This document shows, in pieces, positions 12,298 through 25,915 of a stretch of 64,000 nucleotides of DNA. The DNA lies in assembly GCF_025698545.1 (NCBI RefSeq), contig NC_068576.1:1557501-1621500 (forward strand), read 5' to 3'. The notes beneath the pieces were generated by a model. The model worked only from the letters and a program-made list of their open reading frames with translations. It was not told where the DNA came from and ran no database searches. Both the position numbers and the translations under genes were made by a program. The stretch's first letter is position 1. Each line of letters opens with the position of its first letter. The DNA comes from Gossypium raimondii (Eukaryota; Streptophyta; Magnoliopsida; Malvales; Malvaceae).

Positions 12298-13279
12298 CAG
12301 AAACCCGTTTTTGGCAACCAATATTTAACCAACACCTTCCTAATGAGATGTCTACGATGCATGATGAAAAATAAAATGAAGAACAAATAACCTTGGTCAG
12401 AGATCAAAACAGATATAAAAAGAAGAAAGAAGAAAAATAAAGACTATGGAAAATTTAACGAATTAAGCTATTCAATTATGCAATTTGGTGGAACAGACCC
12501 ACATTTTTTTTTGCCCCAACATGCTTTATAAGAAATCTACCCCACATACGATCAGACAATCTATCCGGCCCAATTTATTAAACAGACTCAATTCATTAAA
12601 TAAGTGTAAATGCAAAAGAAATAAAAGGTAAGAGGCGTTTCTCCCGTGTACTTATTTTGGTGACTATTCGACGGATGGAGGTTCGGCATGGCTCTAAACG
12701 GGTGGCTCGTATGGTTCGCTATATGTGATTTCAGTTCTAGGAAGGTACTCGAATTGTCCATACTGCCACCTACTAAGGTTAGTACGGAGCCTCGGTCATC
12801 ACCCATCACAGGCTCGCGAGCACAATTCGAGGGATTACATTTACTTATGCCTATGCGGAAGGACGAGTTAACTCACGAAAGCATAAGTCATATGTAACCC
12901 TGAAGTATTTCACTAGCTTTGTCTTGAGGGACGAGTTAACTCACGAAGGCGTGGCGTTTACTTCCACTTAAATGCAGGCGGAGCCCGGTAGAGAGCTCAT
13001 GTTATGCAAGAATGCAAGTGCACAGTGTGTGGGGAGAAACTCACAAACCTTTTTATTTTTACTTTTCTAAAAAACAAACTAAAAAAAACCGTAAAACTTA
13101 GAGCTGACAAAAAAGAAAAATAAAACACGTTAGAAAATCATAAATTTAAAAACCGAATGCAAATGCATGACTTTTAAAAAAATAAAATTCAAGGATCACG
13201 ATTAAAAATTAATTTGAACAAGAAATTTTGAAAATTTTGACAACACGCGTTTAACATTAGACTCGACTCTCGAAAAAAA
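12298..13279 (-). other. Retrotransposon 5' leader between LTR and ORF1
   Basis: This is non-coding leader between the primer-binding site and ORF1 in element orientation. It contains two near-identical 22-bp motifs (12861-12882 and 12929-12950, sharing GACGAGTTAACTCACGAA), 68 bp apart. No gene is seen. The plus strand ends with the PBS region GTCCCCAGTGGAGTCGCC. Confidence 0.6.
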
Positions 13280-13298
13280 GTCCCCAGTGGAGTCGCCA
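13280..13298 (-). promoter_or_regulatory. Primer-binding site of the retrotransposon
   Basis: On the minus strand TGGCGACTCCACTGGGGAC lies two bases inside the LTR end (TGTAGCGACC on plus starts at 13301). It begins with TGG, complementary to a tRNA CCA end, and has the expected position for first-strand priming. I recall that Ogre elements use a tRNA-Arg primer; the matching tRNA was not checked. Confidence 0.7.
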
Positions 13299-13300
13299 GC

Positions 13301-15657
13301 TGTAGCGACCTAAAAATTTTGGGGCACGGGCGCTGGTCGAAGTGATTATTGAAAATTTAAAAGCACCGTTTCAATTTTATTCGAAAAAGGAGTCGCCACC
13401 GATCTTTTTTCTAGGTGTGATCGGACACCTACAAAATTCTCTTTTTAGAAGAAAAATTTATTTTTAAACTTTTCTAAAAAAGAGGTAATTTTAGGTCCAC
13501 GTAAAAATCTAGAGATTATTAGGGTTCGGGAGTCGGTTACGAGCGAGGAAGGTATTAGCACCCTCGCGACGCCCAAAATTAGTATCTCGTAAAACGCGCG
13601 TTGTCTTGATTTTCAAAAATACGAGTTCAATTTAATATTAGTCGTGACCCGATTGAAACACGAGAATTTTAAAGCACAACAACTTTTTCTTTTTTTTGAA
13701 AACACAAATTTTTTTTTAAAATACAAGAATTTTAGAAACACGAATTTTTTTTAAAAAGACACGAAAATTTTGAAACACGAGATTTTTTTGAAAACACGAA
13801 TTTTCTTTTTGAAACACGAAAATTATTAAAACACAAAATTTGTTTTTGAAAACATAAAATTTTTTATAAAAAACGAAACACGAGGATTTTTTTTTGAAAC
13901 ACGAAAATTTATGAAACACGGTCAATTTTTTGAAAACACGAAAATTTTTGAAAGACGAGAATGTTTTTTTAAAACACGGAAATTTATGAAACACAGAATC
14001 TTTTTTGAAAACAAGAAAATTTTTGAAATACAGGAATTTTTAAAAACACGAAAATTTTTGAAACACTAGAATTTTGAAAACACGAAGATTTTTGAAACAT
14101 GAGAATTTTTGAAAACACGAATTTTTTTTTAAAACACGGAAGTTTTTGAAACACAAGAAATTTTTTTTTTGAAAACACGAAAATTTTTGAGACACGATTT
14201 TTTTTAAGAAGTACCGTATTTAACACAAATCAATGATATTCATCCCTACATGGCGATGAAATCATCGAATTAGTGCCAAATCGATTCAACTTAATATTTA
14301 ATCGTGATTCTATTAAAACACGAGAAATTCTCATTTTTAATTATTTCATTTTTTAAAAAAACACGAGAAATTTTGAATGTTTTCAGTTTTTTTAAATGGC
14401 GTCCCGTATTTAACACGAGCCATCAATATTCACCAAATATAGCGATGAATTCGATGACTTAATGTTAAATCGGTTCGTTGCCTTATGCATTAAAATGATT
14501 TTTCTATTCTAAAAATGAAATTATTTAAATTTAAAATTATAAAATAAAATAAACAAAATAATATTTCAAAAATACCATAAAAATGCTAATTTAATTAAAA
14601 TGAGACAATATTTAAATAAATGGACTAAATTAAAATGGATTTAAAGAAATCACCAAAAGCCCAAAGTTATGGGCTTGAATTTTGGGCCTTTTTCTTTTTC
14701 TTCATTTTTTGTTTTCTGTTTTTTGGGCCTGCTGCGAATTGGGCCTGCTAAGCTGCTGTTGGGCTGCACCGGTCGGGGCCTCTACACTGCTGGGCAGAAT
14801 TGGGCCGAACACCCGCTGGGCCAAGGGGATAGGCCTGGCCTGCTATGGGTGGCCTGCTCTTTGCTGAAAATGGCCTGCACTTTATTCTTTTTTTTTCCTT
14901 TCTTTCTTCCCCTTTCTTTTCTTTCTTTATTTCTTTTTTTCAGCCTTTTTTTCTTCTCTTTTCTTCCTTTCTTTCTTCCTCCCCGATCAGCCCCCCGCCG
15001 ATTTCTCTGCTGCTGCCGGTGCTTTCTCCGCCTGCGGTGCAACGGCCGACGACGGCGACGTGCGGTGGAGCTCTCCTTTTCTCCCTCTTTTCTTCTTTGC
15101 TTGCTCCTTTTTTTTTTATTTTCATGGGTATTTTTCTTTGATGATTTTTTTGCTTGATTTGCTTTCTTTGGTGGTAGTAGATGGGAGTATAACGGTGGTG
15201 GCGGTTTGACGACGCACGGTGGCGATGAGGCTGCTGTTTTTGCTTGATTTTTCTCTCAAAAATTTTGTTATTTTTTTTCTTTTTGCTTCCTTGCTTGGCT
15301 GCTGAATTGGGGGTTTGAAAACCCTTTTAAATTGTTGATTTTTCTTCTTTTTTTGCAGGTAGCAAGTGGTTAGGGGAGAGAGAAGCCATGCTTTAGGTCG
15401 GCTGTCGCAGTGTAGGTGCGCAACTTGCATTGTCGGATGCCAGACGGACCAAATTGCAAACACAGTAAAACTTTTGGGGCCAAAATATAATTTTGAGAAA
15501 ATTTAGGGCTCAAAATGTAATTTCAAAAAGCTTAGGGGTCAAAATATAATTTTAGGAAATTTTAGGGTCAAAATGCAATTTTAAAAATTTTAGGGGTCAA
15601 AATGTAATTTTTTATTTTTGTATTTTTTAGAAATTTAAAAAAAAAAAAACGAAATCA
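13301..15657 (-). repeat. 5' LTR of the Ogre/Tat element (about 2.36 kb)
   Basis: The inner boundary is clear: plus-strand TGTAGCGACC at 13301 is next to the PBS. The outer boundary is set at CA (15656-15657) because copia coding homology resumes right after it. Inside are a long degenerate array of GAAACACGAGAATTTTT-like units (about 13690-14220), a region of Pu/Py-biased low complexity (about 14880-15340), and about five ~33-bp units of GGGGTCAAAATRTAATTTT (about 15470-15620). Several long ORFs here are low-complexity artefacts. The second LTR is outside the window, so both ends lack confirmation by comparison. Confidence 0.6.
13690..14220. repeat. Degenerate short tandem repeat within LTR
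   Basis: Many copies of a roughly 20-25 bp unit, GAAACACGARAATTTTT with variable T runs, follow one another. The reverse strand reads as repeated Phe/Lys/Val-rich peptides, so ORFs of 80-92 codons here are a by-product of the repeat. Confidence 0.8.
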
Positions 15658-17049
15658 AGCTGGACAAAATTCAGTGATTACAGGGACATTTGAATCAAAG
15701 ATCTTAGTCAATGTGTCCCATTCTCCTGTGCCATAATTTGGTTTCATCTAGCGAACTGGTATAAGTAACAGAAGTTGCCAAGTTCCAATTAACAGTAAAA
15801 CTTTTATCAACCATCGTTGTTTATATGAGCTCACATCCACTAAGATAAATTATTAAACCTTTATTGTCCTTGAATACCACAGAATATCTCTTCTCGAGTA
15901 GCTAACCTACACTTAGTAGAAACATCTCCCTTTCCTACTGCTTTGATGTACTGATCATTTTCAACTTTCACCTTGGAGTAGAAACTTGTGTCAATGCTTC
16001 TGAAGATGGTTGCATTTGCTGTCATGTGACTTGCACAACCATTTTTAACAAGCCAGTTATTTCTTTCATTGTTAGAGGGTTCGCATGGTGCAGTGAACTG
16101 GACTTTGTAAGAGGCAACGAACATCAATTCTTCTTGATTGGCTCATGCTGTTTGTGCCTAAACATTTTGTTGTTGTATGTGCCCCTTATTCTTGCACACC
16201 CTTTTTTCATGGCCAAACTGCTTGCAATTTCTACATTGAGCATTAAGCCTGAACCAACAGATTCTCTCAAGGTTACCCAACTTCTTGCAATGCAAGCACG
16301 ATGGATATTTTTTCTTTTAACTATTTTTTTTTTACTTTTCTTTCTTATCTGACCAACTCTTCTTTCCTTTCTGATTTGAGAAGCTCGGGCCTTCCCTTTT
16401 TCTAGCTTGAAAGGCTACCTCAATGTGCCCATCTTCTTTGCTTGCCCTTCTTTGTTCTTGAGCTTATAGAGCATTGATTAGTTCAGAGAGTGAGATGGTT
16501 GAAAGATCCCTCGAATCTTTTAGTGAGGATATATTTGATTCATATCTCTTAAGAAGTGTGGTAATCACCTTCTCAACTACTCGGCTGTTCGCGAACTGGT
16601 CCCTTAACAATTTTACTTGGTTCACCACTGCCATGATTCTGTCTAAATATTGCTTTACAGTCTTAGCTTTCTTCATCTTGAGGTTTTCAAAATCTTATCT
16701 GAGATTAATCAACTATTGTTGCCTTGTCTTTTGCAAACCTTGTAACTCATCCTTAAGCTTATCCAAGCTTGTTTAGGAGTTTCATAAGCCATAATTCTTG
16801 TAAAAATTATAGTTGAAACACCGTTTTGTAGGTAAGACATTGCCTTATATTTTTTTTTCACATTCCTCACTGTGTTGTCTCATTTGAGCAAGTGTTGGAT
16901 TTGCTCTCAAGGTTTGTAGTTCTATTTTAGCATTTACGACCTCCCAAAGATCAAAGGCTTGAAGATAAGTTTTTATTTTTACTACCCAAATATAGTAGTT
17001 TTCTCCTATAAAAACAGGGTGGAGGTGGTGAAAAGCTTGCTGAAGACAT
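15658..17049 (-). pseudogene. Ty1/copia retrotransposon remnant: gag, zinc knuckle, pre-integrase region
   Basis: On the minus strand an ATG at 17049 opens a copia gag (MSSASFSPPPP; after a shift, ENYYIWVVKIKTYLQAFDLW). The UBN2-type gag core follows (VKQYLDRIMAVVNQVKLLRDQF at 16670-16600, in pieces of at most a few residues of mismatch). Then come a CxxC zinc-knuckle-like segment near 16200, the protease-region W-x3-CASHMTAN near 16030, and the pre-integrase LWHRRMGH near 15735. Stops and frameshifts occur throughout. Homology stops abruptly at 15658, where the Ogre LTR begins, which fits disruption by insertion. The rest of its pol would be beyond the Ogre element, outside the window. I do not see its LTR or PBS. 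Confidence 0.8.
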
Positions 17050-18462
17050 TTTTATAAAAACAAAGGTTAAGGCCCTCAAAGATGGTTATTTGATGAAAGA
17101 ATGTATTGAAATAAAACAAAGAAGTAAAACAGATTATGAACTACTATTTTTCATTACAACATATAAGTTTACATGAACAACTATGCTTAAATAAGCTGAA
17201 AATAATAATAATTAATTATAACTTGGAAAATCTTGGAACTTGTATAGTACAACTTGCCTCTCTATTGGCTGATTTTGGTCTAATCAGCAACCCAAACATC
17301 TCATAAAAAATAATCATTGTTTTAGTGCAAGTTGACAACTTGCAGAGAAAGGGCTCACATGTAGAAGCTCGCCTAACAGGGCTCACACCTTTGGTGACTT
17401 CGTAGTTTTAGTGAGCTTACACATTTGATGAGCTCACAGGTGTGTGATCTGTGTTCGCCATTGCATGGATAGCCACTTCGCAACAATTTAGTTCCTTAAG
17501 GTTCTCATTTGTTCTTGCAGCTTCAGAAATTGTTGGGAGAAAAAGTTAAGGTTCGAGTTAAGAATCTAGGCAATTTGTTCATTAGATGTTGATATTGGGT
17601 GTATGTTTGAGGGGGGATGTAGTGTTTTACATTAAGTTGTTGACAATAACAGTTCTCATTAATGTCACTATAGGGTTTATAAGGACGTGTTGGGTTGGGA
17701 ATACAAGTCTGGCTGACATACCAAGTGGTAGGGTTTATAAGGAAACGTGGGCTACAGTTATCTTCTCACAATTAGCTACTTAAGGAGCATATTAACCTTC
17801 TAAATGGGTGGAAATAGGATTGACATAGACTAGATGAGGTTCGTGTGCTCCATTCAAAAACTGATTAAACATTTGTCCTTGACGAGGTAAATTTGAGGTA
17901 TTCAACGTGTTCATATGCATATGTCAATAAGGTCCATAGTTAATGAAGTATTGCATTCGGGCGAGGTTGTAGCCAACAAAATTGCAAATAGGTGAAGAAG
18001 GGTGGCAAACCTATTCTAACGAGATACTGATAACAATTATACTAGAGGTTAAGTTTCATTATATTCCAGATCTAACATCAAATTATAAATGTCTCCAAGT
18101 GAAACGAGGGCACCGATTAGTTATGAATTTATACCCTAAGCAAAATATTGGCAAATTTTGTCTGAAAAATCTACATGATTACTTCAATTAACTCTATGAT
18201 ATGTTGTTAAAAAAACTCATGCGAGCAAGACAGATATTGTCCACTTGAAGTGGCGGAGGAATTTAAGTCCTAGAATGAATTTAAACTAGGAGTTAACGGA
18301 GCAAATTCTAGGGTTGGATATTGATCAAAAAGGTTAAGGGTAATAAGTTGAGAAGTAGTGGTAGGGAGTTAACGGCAGTTATGGTGACTTCAAACCAACC
18401 TAGTTGCCTCTTTACTCAACTGCAGTGTTCAACAGCAAGGACATAACACATTCTGCATTAAC
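17050..18462. other. Intergenic; possible copia leader or LTR residue
   Basis: This AT-rich stretch has no ORF with a recognisable domain. 17340-17460 repeats phrases such as GCTCACA and GAGCTCAC several times, which may belong to the flanking copia element, but I could not define an LTR. The last few hundred bases form the upstream region of the polygalacturonase gene. Confidence 0.45.
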
Positions 18463-20164
18463 ATGAGCCTTGAAATCCCCTTCAAATTACTCTTGCCCTT
18501 TTCCTCCTTTAGCTTCACTGGTGTTCCTGCAGGAGCAACAACAGCAGGTTTAGGATCTCAACATGGCCAACTGCTACCATATAACAACCAAAGGACCTCT
18601 CATTTCTTTAATGTCAAGACATTTGGTGCTCAAGCCGATGGACTCACTGATGATACCAAAGTTTTGTTTCCTTCTCTTTCTTTCTCCATTCAAACACCTG
18701 CATATCATCTTCAATACTTGGTATGTTATTTTATTTTTCCATTTATAATTTTGTTTAACTTGTTACATTCAAGTTTCCAGGCCTTCCTATCAGCATGGAA
18801 CAAAGCATGTCAGGCTACTGGTGAGGTAGACATTATGATTCCTAAAGGCACATATTTGGTTGGTCCACTTAAATTTGCAGGCCCCTGCGAAAATGTGTCT
18901 AAAATAGTAGTCCATATGAAGGTATTCTTCTACCCTTTTCTGCATTTTCCACTCTTATTTTTTTTTACCATGAATGAGAAAGAAGCTTCCAGGGTTATCT
19001 CAAGGCAACAACAAACTTGTTTAAATACGGAGATGGTGCTGGTTGGGTTGAATTTCGATGGATAGAAGGGCTAACCTTGACTGGAGGAGGGACCTTTGAT
19101 GGTCAGGGTGCCAAAGCTTGGCCTTACAATAGCTGCTCCACAGACTTCAATTGCAAACTTCTTCCAACTGTATGTTTCTTTCATTTAGCTCATCAACTAT
19201 GTTTGCAATTGTCCATGTTATCAACAATCTTTTTCCCCAAAGCTTCAACAGAATGTGAAGTTTTTGGCGATGAATCGGACAATTGTAAGAGGCATAACAT
19301 CAGTAAACAGCAAGTTCTTCCATATGGCTCTTGTCGAATGCAAGAACTTCAAGGGCAGCAAAATCAAGATTTCAGCACCAGCAGATAGCCCTAACACTGA
19401 TGGTATCCACATTCAGCGGAGCTCCGGTGTCTACTTTTCGCGATCACTTATAGGTACAGGTGATGATTGCATCTCAATAGGTCAAGGGATTCTCAAGTCA
19501 CCATAACAAGCATCAGCTGCGGACCGGGTCATGGCATCAGGTACTCCATCAGTTTCTGCTTCAATATACAAAACTAAAGAAATGTTAATTTTGTTGAGTG
19601 CTTGTTAACAGCGTCGGAAGTCTCGGAAGATACAAGGATGAAGGTGATGTAAGTGGTTTGGTGGTTAGAGATTGCACCATGATAGGGACCTCAAATGGCA
19701 TTAGGATCAAAACATGGGCCAACTCGCCTGGCAGAAGTGAAGCAACCAACATGACATTCGAAAACATTAACATGGAAAACGTGACCAATCCAATTATTAT
19801 CGATCAATCATATTGTCCATTTGCATCTTGCACACCAATGGTAAACTCTCCAGATGATGAAACTACCTACACTTTCTAAAATATCTGCAAAGAAACTGAC
19901 CTAAAAAAGAAATGGTACCAAATGAGTTGAGTGCAGGGACCATCTCAAGTGAAACTGAGTGACATTTATTTCAAGAAAATAAAGGGAACGTCGTTATCTG
20001 CAGTGGCAGTAGCACTAGAATGTAGCAAAGGGATTCCTTGCCAGGATATTTACCTTGAAGATGTTCACTTGGAGCTGGCAACTGGGGAGAAACAAGTCAC
20101 TTCCACTTGTAAAAATGTTAGGGCTAAATACATTGGCACCCAAATCCCACCACCATGTGCTTAG
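18463..20164 (+). pseudogene. Polygalacturonase (GH28), one-base deletion in exon 4
   Basis: This is a pectin-degrading GH28 gene: it would hydrolyse alpha-1,4-galacturonosyl links in the cell wall after secretion. Exons from GT/AG sites and phase: 18463-18660, 18781-18921, 18993-19169, 19252-19540, 19612-19840, 19937-20164 (about 421 codons). The N-terminus is a hydrophobic signal-peptide-like segment, then FNVKTFGAQADGLTDDT. All four GH28 signatures are present: NTDG, GDDC, GPGHG (split by intron 4) and RIK. Exon 4 is 289 nt where 290 are needed: after DDCISIGQG the frame shifts by one missing base near 19488-19492 and meets TAA at 19504-19506, about 15 codons before the GPGHG motif. The frame downstream is fully conserved, so the change is recent or an assembly error. 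The sequence looks exo-PG-like, but the subfamily is unsure. It is convergent with the XCP-type protease. Confidence 0.85.
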
Positions 20165-20543
20165 CTTTCATGTTAAGGCAATTTTGATATATATTTTGAA
20201 GTAACCCTGCAGTAAATTAGCAAATATATGTAGCGCGTATATATATGCAGTTTGTGAAGTTGATTAATGCTAGCTATCCCTGCCTGGATAGTTTGATACA
20301 AGTGAACTTGGATGCTGAATCTTGGCTACTGTTAATTATTGGAGAAAAATTATAATCCAGAGGCATTTTGCTTCAATTTGTTGAAGCGAAATTGAAAGAG
20401 TGAGCCATTTTTATAATTTTATTAACCAAGGAACATGGCCGAAGAAGGGCCAACAAATTTTATCAATACAAGCTAGTCTGGAAAAAAGATAAAATGAAAA
20501 GAAACACATTTTGGTTGAACCCATATGTTGAGGTTAGAGCTCT
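20165..20543. other. Convergent 3' flanks of polygalacturonase and cysteine protease
   Basis: These 379 bp separate the two stop codons. I expect both 3' UTRs to lie here. No repeats or other ORFs of note. Confidence 0.5.
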
Positions 20544-22670
<2,127 letters not shown>

Positions 22671-22689
22671 GTGTTTGAAGTTGAATTGT

Positions 22690-22890
22690 AAGACATATTA
22701 TTGATTGAAGTTTTGATAATGTGTCGGTCCAATTCAACTCTGATTAGAAGGATTCTTCAGTTATTATCTCAGACTCACCATTGGAATATTTGTTACATGA
22801 TAGTCTAGCCAAATTGGCTCATTTGGAAAGTCAAGGATTGCAAGTTTTTGAAATGTCACCGTTTGAGAATTTGGGTTTTTCGATGTAATT
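22690..22890 (+). pseudogene. Possible LINE RNase H tail fragment
   Basis: A short plus-strand frame reads HDSLAKLAHLESQGLQVFE followed by a stop after the segment ENLGFFDVI. It resembles the end of RNase H domains in plant LINEs (pattern H-D-x-LAKLA ... LQVFE-x-PP). Only about 60 codons can be read and no catalytic residues are visible, so the call is weak. Confidence 0.3.
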
Positions 22891-23436
22891 TATTTTCTTG
22901 TAATTTCTTCTTTATCACTATTATTTTTTGAATAATAAAGAGCTTATTTTACAATATATATTAATTTTTTTATTATTTATACAAATCGAAATTTGATTTT
23001 GTTTAGTCACGTTACATACTACTAAGGGAAACCTAGAGTGGATTTTTGGATTTTCCCCATAACGTTTAGAATTCCAAGTCAATATGTAAAATTGCTTCAC
23101 AAGTCCTCGTAGCATTTTCGTTTCACAATCCCACTAGTAAATATCAATCTTTAATATGGTATTTGAAAATTTCTTTTATTATATTTGAATTATTAAATAA
23201 GTTAATATATTTTAATTATTTTTAATAATTTGAACAAAAATTAAAAAATCATTATAATAATAGAATACATTATTTAAAATTAATTGACAATTAAATACAT
23301 AAAATTAAATGCAACGTATATGTAACCCAGTTAAATAAACCAATATTTGTCCATGTCTCACCCAATATTCTCATCCTTGTCTTAAAACACCATAACAGAG
23401 TAATGATTTATTTGACCAATAATTTTATAGAAAAAA
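22891..23436. other. AT-rich intergenic sequence
   Basis: No gene, domain or strong repeat recognised. Confidence 0.5.
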
Positions 23437-23826
23437 TCATTTTAGTCCTCTATTTAAGTTTTTGCATTTTAACTCTTAAATTTGTATTGTTTGTCAAATC
23501 ACTTTAAAATGAATGAAAAGTTAACATTTGTTAATTTTGCTAACATGGCGTCCATATGACAAATCACGCATATTCCACATCAACAATGAATTATTTTTTT
23601 AAAAATTTAACATATTTTTATAATTTTGATCATTTTTAATTTTTAAAATATTTTTTTTGAATTTTTAAAATTCTAATAACTTAATTATTTATTGACATGA
23701 TATCCACATGGCAATGCCACGTTGGCAAAGTTAACAAAAGTTAAAATTTTCATCCATTTTAGAGTGATTTCACAAATAACACAAGTTTAAAGGCTAAAAA
23801 GTACGAAAAATTACGAGCTAAAATGA
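23437..23826. mobile_element. Foldback/MITE-like element with ~150-bp inverted arms
   Basis: The left arm, TCATTTTAGTCCTCTATTT onward, is matched in inverse by the right arm ending in GAGCTAAAATGA. Shared internal blocks include AATCACTTTAAAATGAATGA against its inverse TCATCCATTTTAGAGTGATTT, and GTTAACATTTGTTAATTTTGC against its inverse. The centre is AT-rich. Length is about 390 bp with no coding capacity. The long inverted arms recall Mutator-type MITEs, but I could not find a target duplication. Confidence 0.6.
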
Positions 23827-24749
23827 CCTTTATATATATAGAGAGAGAGAGTTGAAGGGCCAAATTATGCCAAATTAAAATACCACTACTAACTGGGTAG
23901 TATGAGTTGCTTCCTCTTGTATTAACATCTGTTTGTTTTAGGAAAAATATTTTTAAAAATTTGAGAATATTTAAAAAGAAATACTTTAATTAATAAGAAC
24001 CATGAACTATAAGAATATAAAGATATGACATATAATACAAATGATAAATAAGACACTACAAACTAATGCCATAATACTATGTCTACAAAATAATCCTCAA
24101 AAAGGAGAAATTGCATCCTTGACCAAATCGTAGATGCATTACCTTGATCAAACCATTGAAAATTGCATCCTAGCTTCGCCATCATCCCTACCAGACAATA
24201 AATTACAGTCAACCAAAAAACCATTACTAAGAGCCCCAAGAGATCCACCACATTAGTGATGCATAAAAAATCAAGTCTCAGATGACTTATTTTCCACCTT
24301 ATCTCATATTTCAATTTTCCAAGCACCATCATTGTGCTCTATCATGATAAGGCTATCCGAGAATAGTTCCTAATATATTTGGCAACACCATTTTATTGGC
24401 AAATCTCATACATACGCCAGAAATATGACTAAGAACTAAAAACTAAAATCACTACTACTTTCAGAGAAAGTAAAAAGGACAAAACAAAATTTACGAAAGT
24501 GTGGACAAAACAAAACTTTGAAAACATAGACAAAAACCACGATATTGTGAACTAAAATAAAAAACAAAAAAATAATCAAAAAAATATTATTGAAGAAGTT
24601 GTAACCAGCAACCAACTTGAAAGTTAGCAAGGTCACCAATAAAGCAAAGATTTGAATTTTTTTTAAAAATGAGTTACTAAAGTATTTTAAAGAGAAGAAA
24701 AGTGATGACTTCTTAAAGGTAAAAGTATTACAAAATTCTTTTGTATTAT
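23827..24749. other. AT-rich intergenic sequence
   Basis: Contains an 89-codon minus-strand ORF (24332-24063) with no recognised domain. I see no other structure. Confidence 0.45.
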
Positions 24750-25915
24750 ACCTGAAATTGCATTTTAGCCCTCTACTAAAAAAATGGATAAATTAGTCTT
24801 TCTAAGTTAGATGAGTGAGCAAAACAGCCCTCATTAAAATTGAATCATTAAATGTTTGTTTTGGTGTCTATATATAAGGTATAATAATAAATTTAGCCCA
24901 TAACCTTTACACATTTATTCAATTTGATCCCTACTCATTTATTAGAAGTAAACTAGAGGATTTTGAAACAAATAACTCTAAATGGTCAAAAAGACTTAGT
25001 AACAAATTTAAAAAAACCAATTAAACTGTTCTAAATTTTAAAATTATTAAAAATAATAAAATTTATAAACAAAATTTATAAAAAAGTTATAAAAAGTTTA
25101 CAATTATAAAAATTTTATTAAAAATAACAATACCAACCTATTAAAATTTATTTTTTAAAGAATAAATTGAGATTAGATTTCTAAAAGTACCATAGATTTT
25201 TTTGGTCTAATGGTTATAAGATTTTTGAAAAGCATGGTGATCTTCAATCTCCAACATATAATTAGGATTGACCTGTGTCGTCTATTCCTGGTGGCATTGG
25301 CACTAGAGTTTTTCATGGGCCGGGTTGGGTCCTAATAAAATTTTAGACCTAATTGCTAGGTCCTAGCTTGAACCAACTCGAAAAATGGACTTAAATTTTT
25401 GCCCAAGCCTGGCTCAGATAAAAATGCAACAACCTGGGTTTGGCCAGTATTAAATTTTTTAATTTTATTTTTATATAAAAATTAAAAATATAATACACCA
25501 AATACACTAAAAATATTAAAATAAATGTTTCCCAATAAATTTTATAACTTTTTACCAATTTTAATAAAAATTATAATTTTAAATTTTCTATAAAATTTTT
25601 AATCAATTTTGTTTATAATTTTATAATTTTAAAAAATAATTTTAAATTTTAAAAGGATTAATTGTTTTTTTAATTTGTTTCTAAGGCATTTTTACCCTTT
25701 AGCTTTATTAGTTTAAAAATTTATAATTCACTTCCAATAATATAGTAGGGAAAAATTGAATAAATATGATCGAGGGCTAAATTTGTTATTATACATTAAA
25801 TATAAACACTAAAACAAGCATTTAATGGTACAATTTTAATGTAGAAATTGTTTTGCTCACTCATCTAGGGTATAGATATTAATCTACTCATTTTTAAAAT
25901 ACATTTAAACTCTAG
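24750..25915. mobile_element. Long foldback element with internal GGGCCGGG segment
   Basis: A left arm (about 24755-25150) pairs with an inverted right arm (about 25520-25910). For example TGAGTGAGCAAAACAG pairs with TTGTTTTGCTCACTCA, and ATTTAGCCCATAACC pairs in inverse with GAGGGCTAAATTTG. Between the arms at 25305-25440 is a segment starting TTCATGGGCCGGGTTGGG, resembling part of the GC-rich MITE family seen intact at 33726-34122. There is no coding potential. The ends and target duplication are not resolved. Confidence 0.5.

Larger units (their letters stand above)
1..15657 (-). mobile_element. Ogre/Tat-type Ty3/gypsy LTR retrotransposon, 3' LTR outside window
   Basis: Read on the minus strand the order is 5' LTR, primer-binding site, leader, ORF1, gag, protease, intron, RT, RNase H, second archaeal-type RNase H, integrase, and a repeat-rich 3' UTR. 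An extra ORF before gag, a second RNase H and an intron before RT are family traits of Ogre/Tat elements. Coding frames stay largely collinear, but there are in-frame stops in ORF1 (10857-10855, 10566-10564), several stops and two frameshifts in gag-pro, and two stops in pol (4867-4865, 3289-3287). The copy is therefore not autonomous, though decay looks modest. The 3' LTR is not in the window, so LTR divergence (age) and the target duplication cannot be judged. Confidence 0.88.

Noticed and set aside
13716-14226. Two 80-92 codon Phe/Lys-rich ORFs
   Set aside because: Produced by degenerate GAAACACG/AAAATTTT repeats inside the LTR; no protein-like composition.
14669-15463. Several overlapping ORFs up to 162 codons on both strands
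   Set aside because: Pyrimidine-rich low-complexity sequence (poly Phe/Ser/Leu or Lys/Arg/Glu) inside the LTR; no domain.
24063-24332. 89-codon minus-strand ORF considered as a LINE endonuclease fragment
   Set aside because: Hydrophobic composition and no convincing motif in any frame; could not be supported.
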